Source: Certhia americana (Eukaryota > Chordata > Aves > Passeriformes > Certhiidae). Taken from it: a DNA stretch of 64,000 nucleotides. The notes beneath the pieces were generated by a model, which worked only from the letters and a program-made list of their open reading frames with translations, searched no databases and had not been told where the DNA came from. The DNA lies in NCBI GenBank assembly GCA_018697195.1, contig CM031859.1, positions 59,946,701-60,010,700 of the forward strand. Direction: 5' to 3'. The translations under genes and the position numbers were made by a program. How positions within the stretch are numbered: the first letter of the stretch is position 1; the number at the start of each line of letters is the position of its first letter. Positions 63,961-64,000 of this stretch are shown here, piece after piece.

Positions 63961-64000
63961 GGGCACCGCGGCTGTCCCGGGACCACGGGCACCGCGGCTG
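63961..64000. repeat. GC-rich direct repeat, 26-bp period, at the window edge
   Basis: GGGCACCGCGGCTG is present at 63961-63974 and 63987-64000. With only two copies before the sequence ends, it could be the start of a GC-rich minisatellite. Confidence 0.85.

Larger units (their letters stand above)
63721..64000. promoter_or_regulatory. CpG island, probably the 5' end of PHACTR2 (cut by window edge)
   Basis: I count 31 CpG dinucleotides in these 280 bases, against near absence in the preceding tens of kilobases, and the GC content rises sharply. It lies on the 5' side of PHACTR2, so it is best read as the start of the PHACTR2 promoter/first-exon island, continuing beyond position 64000. I found no coding exon inside it on either strand and cannot place a transcription start. 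It could instead serve a divergent neighbouring gene. Confidence 0.7.

Noticed and set aside
1..64000. CRISPR arrays, operons, tRNA or rRNA genes, intact retroelements or endogenous viruses
   Set aside because: No regularly spaced repeats, no cloverleaf-like sequences noticed, no reverse-transcriptase or gag-like frames. Only short dead CR1 fragments are present.

Overview
The window looks like vertebrate nuclear DNA, most probably from a bird. Short conserved exons are separated by long AT-rich introns, there are no operons or prokaryotic gene density, and two degraded fragments match the avian/sauropsid CR1 LINE (31331-31521 and 55619-55703). The right edge is a CpG island.

One gene explains all coding sequence I can support. 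It is PHACTR2 (phosphatase and actin regulator 2), read on the minus strand. Ten internal coding exons were placed by translating the minus strand, matching it to the known PHACTR2 protein, and checking splice sites and codon phase at every junction. In transcript order they are 36769-36936, 29983-30063, 27137-27289, 17090-17323, 13076-13625, 11639-11838, 9598-9754, 7443-7498, 1708-1769 and 576-713. Together they hold 1,799 coding bases, about 600 codons, in one continuous open frame. The initiator exon (about 5 residues in the human protein) and the last ~30 residues lie outside the window or were not found.

The exons give the classic PHACTR layout: a basic N-terminal segment, a first actin-binding RPEL motif, a long proline/serine/lysine-rich linker, an acidic Asp/Glu tract, three tandem C-terminal RPEL motifs, and the start of the PP1-binding tail. 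In this family G-actin binds the RPEL motifs and PP1 binds the C-terminal tail, which couples actin monomer level to phosphatase targeting.

Layout: 1-575, intron on the 3' side; 576-17323, the seven 3'-most exons; 17324-36768, three well-spaced 5' exons with long introns; 36937 to about 63700, about 27 kb with no exon I can support (first intron or 5' flank), containing a CR1 fragment, a perfect 58-bp duplication and homopolymer tracts; 63721-64000, a CpG island likely to belong to the PHACTR2 promoter or first exon. I found no tRNA, rRNA, CRISPR array, intact mobile element or second protein gene. I see no new multi-gene system. The most notable points are an apparent GC-AG intron after the PP1-docking exon, the run of frame-neutral phase-1 exons, and the 58-bp duplication.
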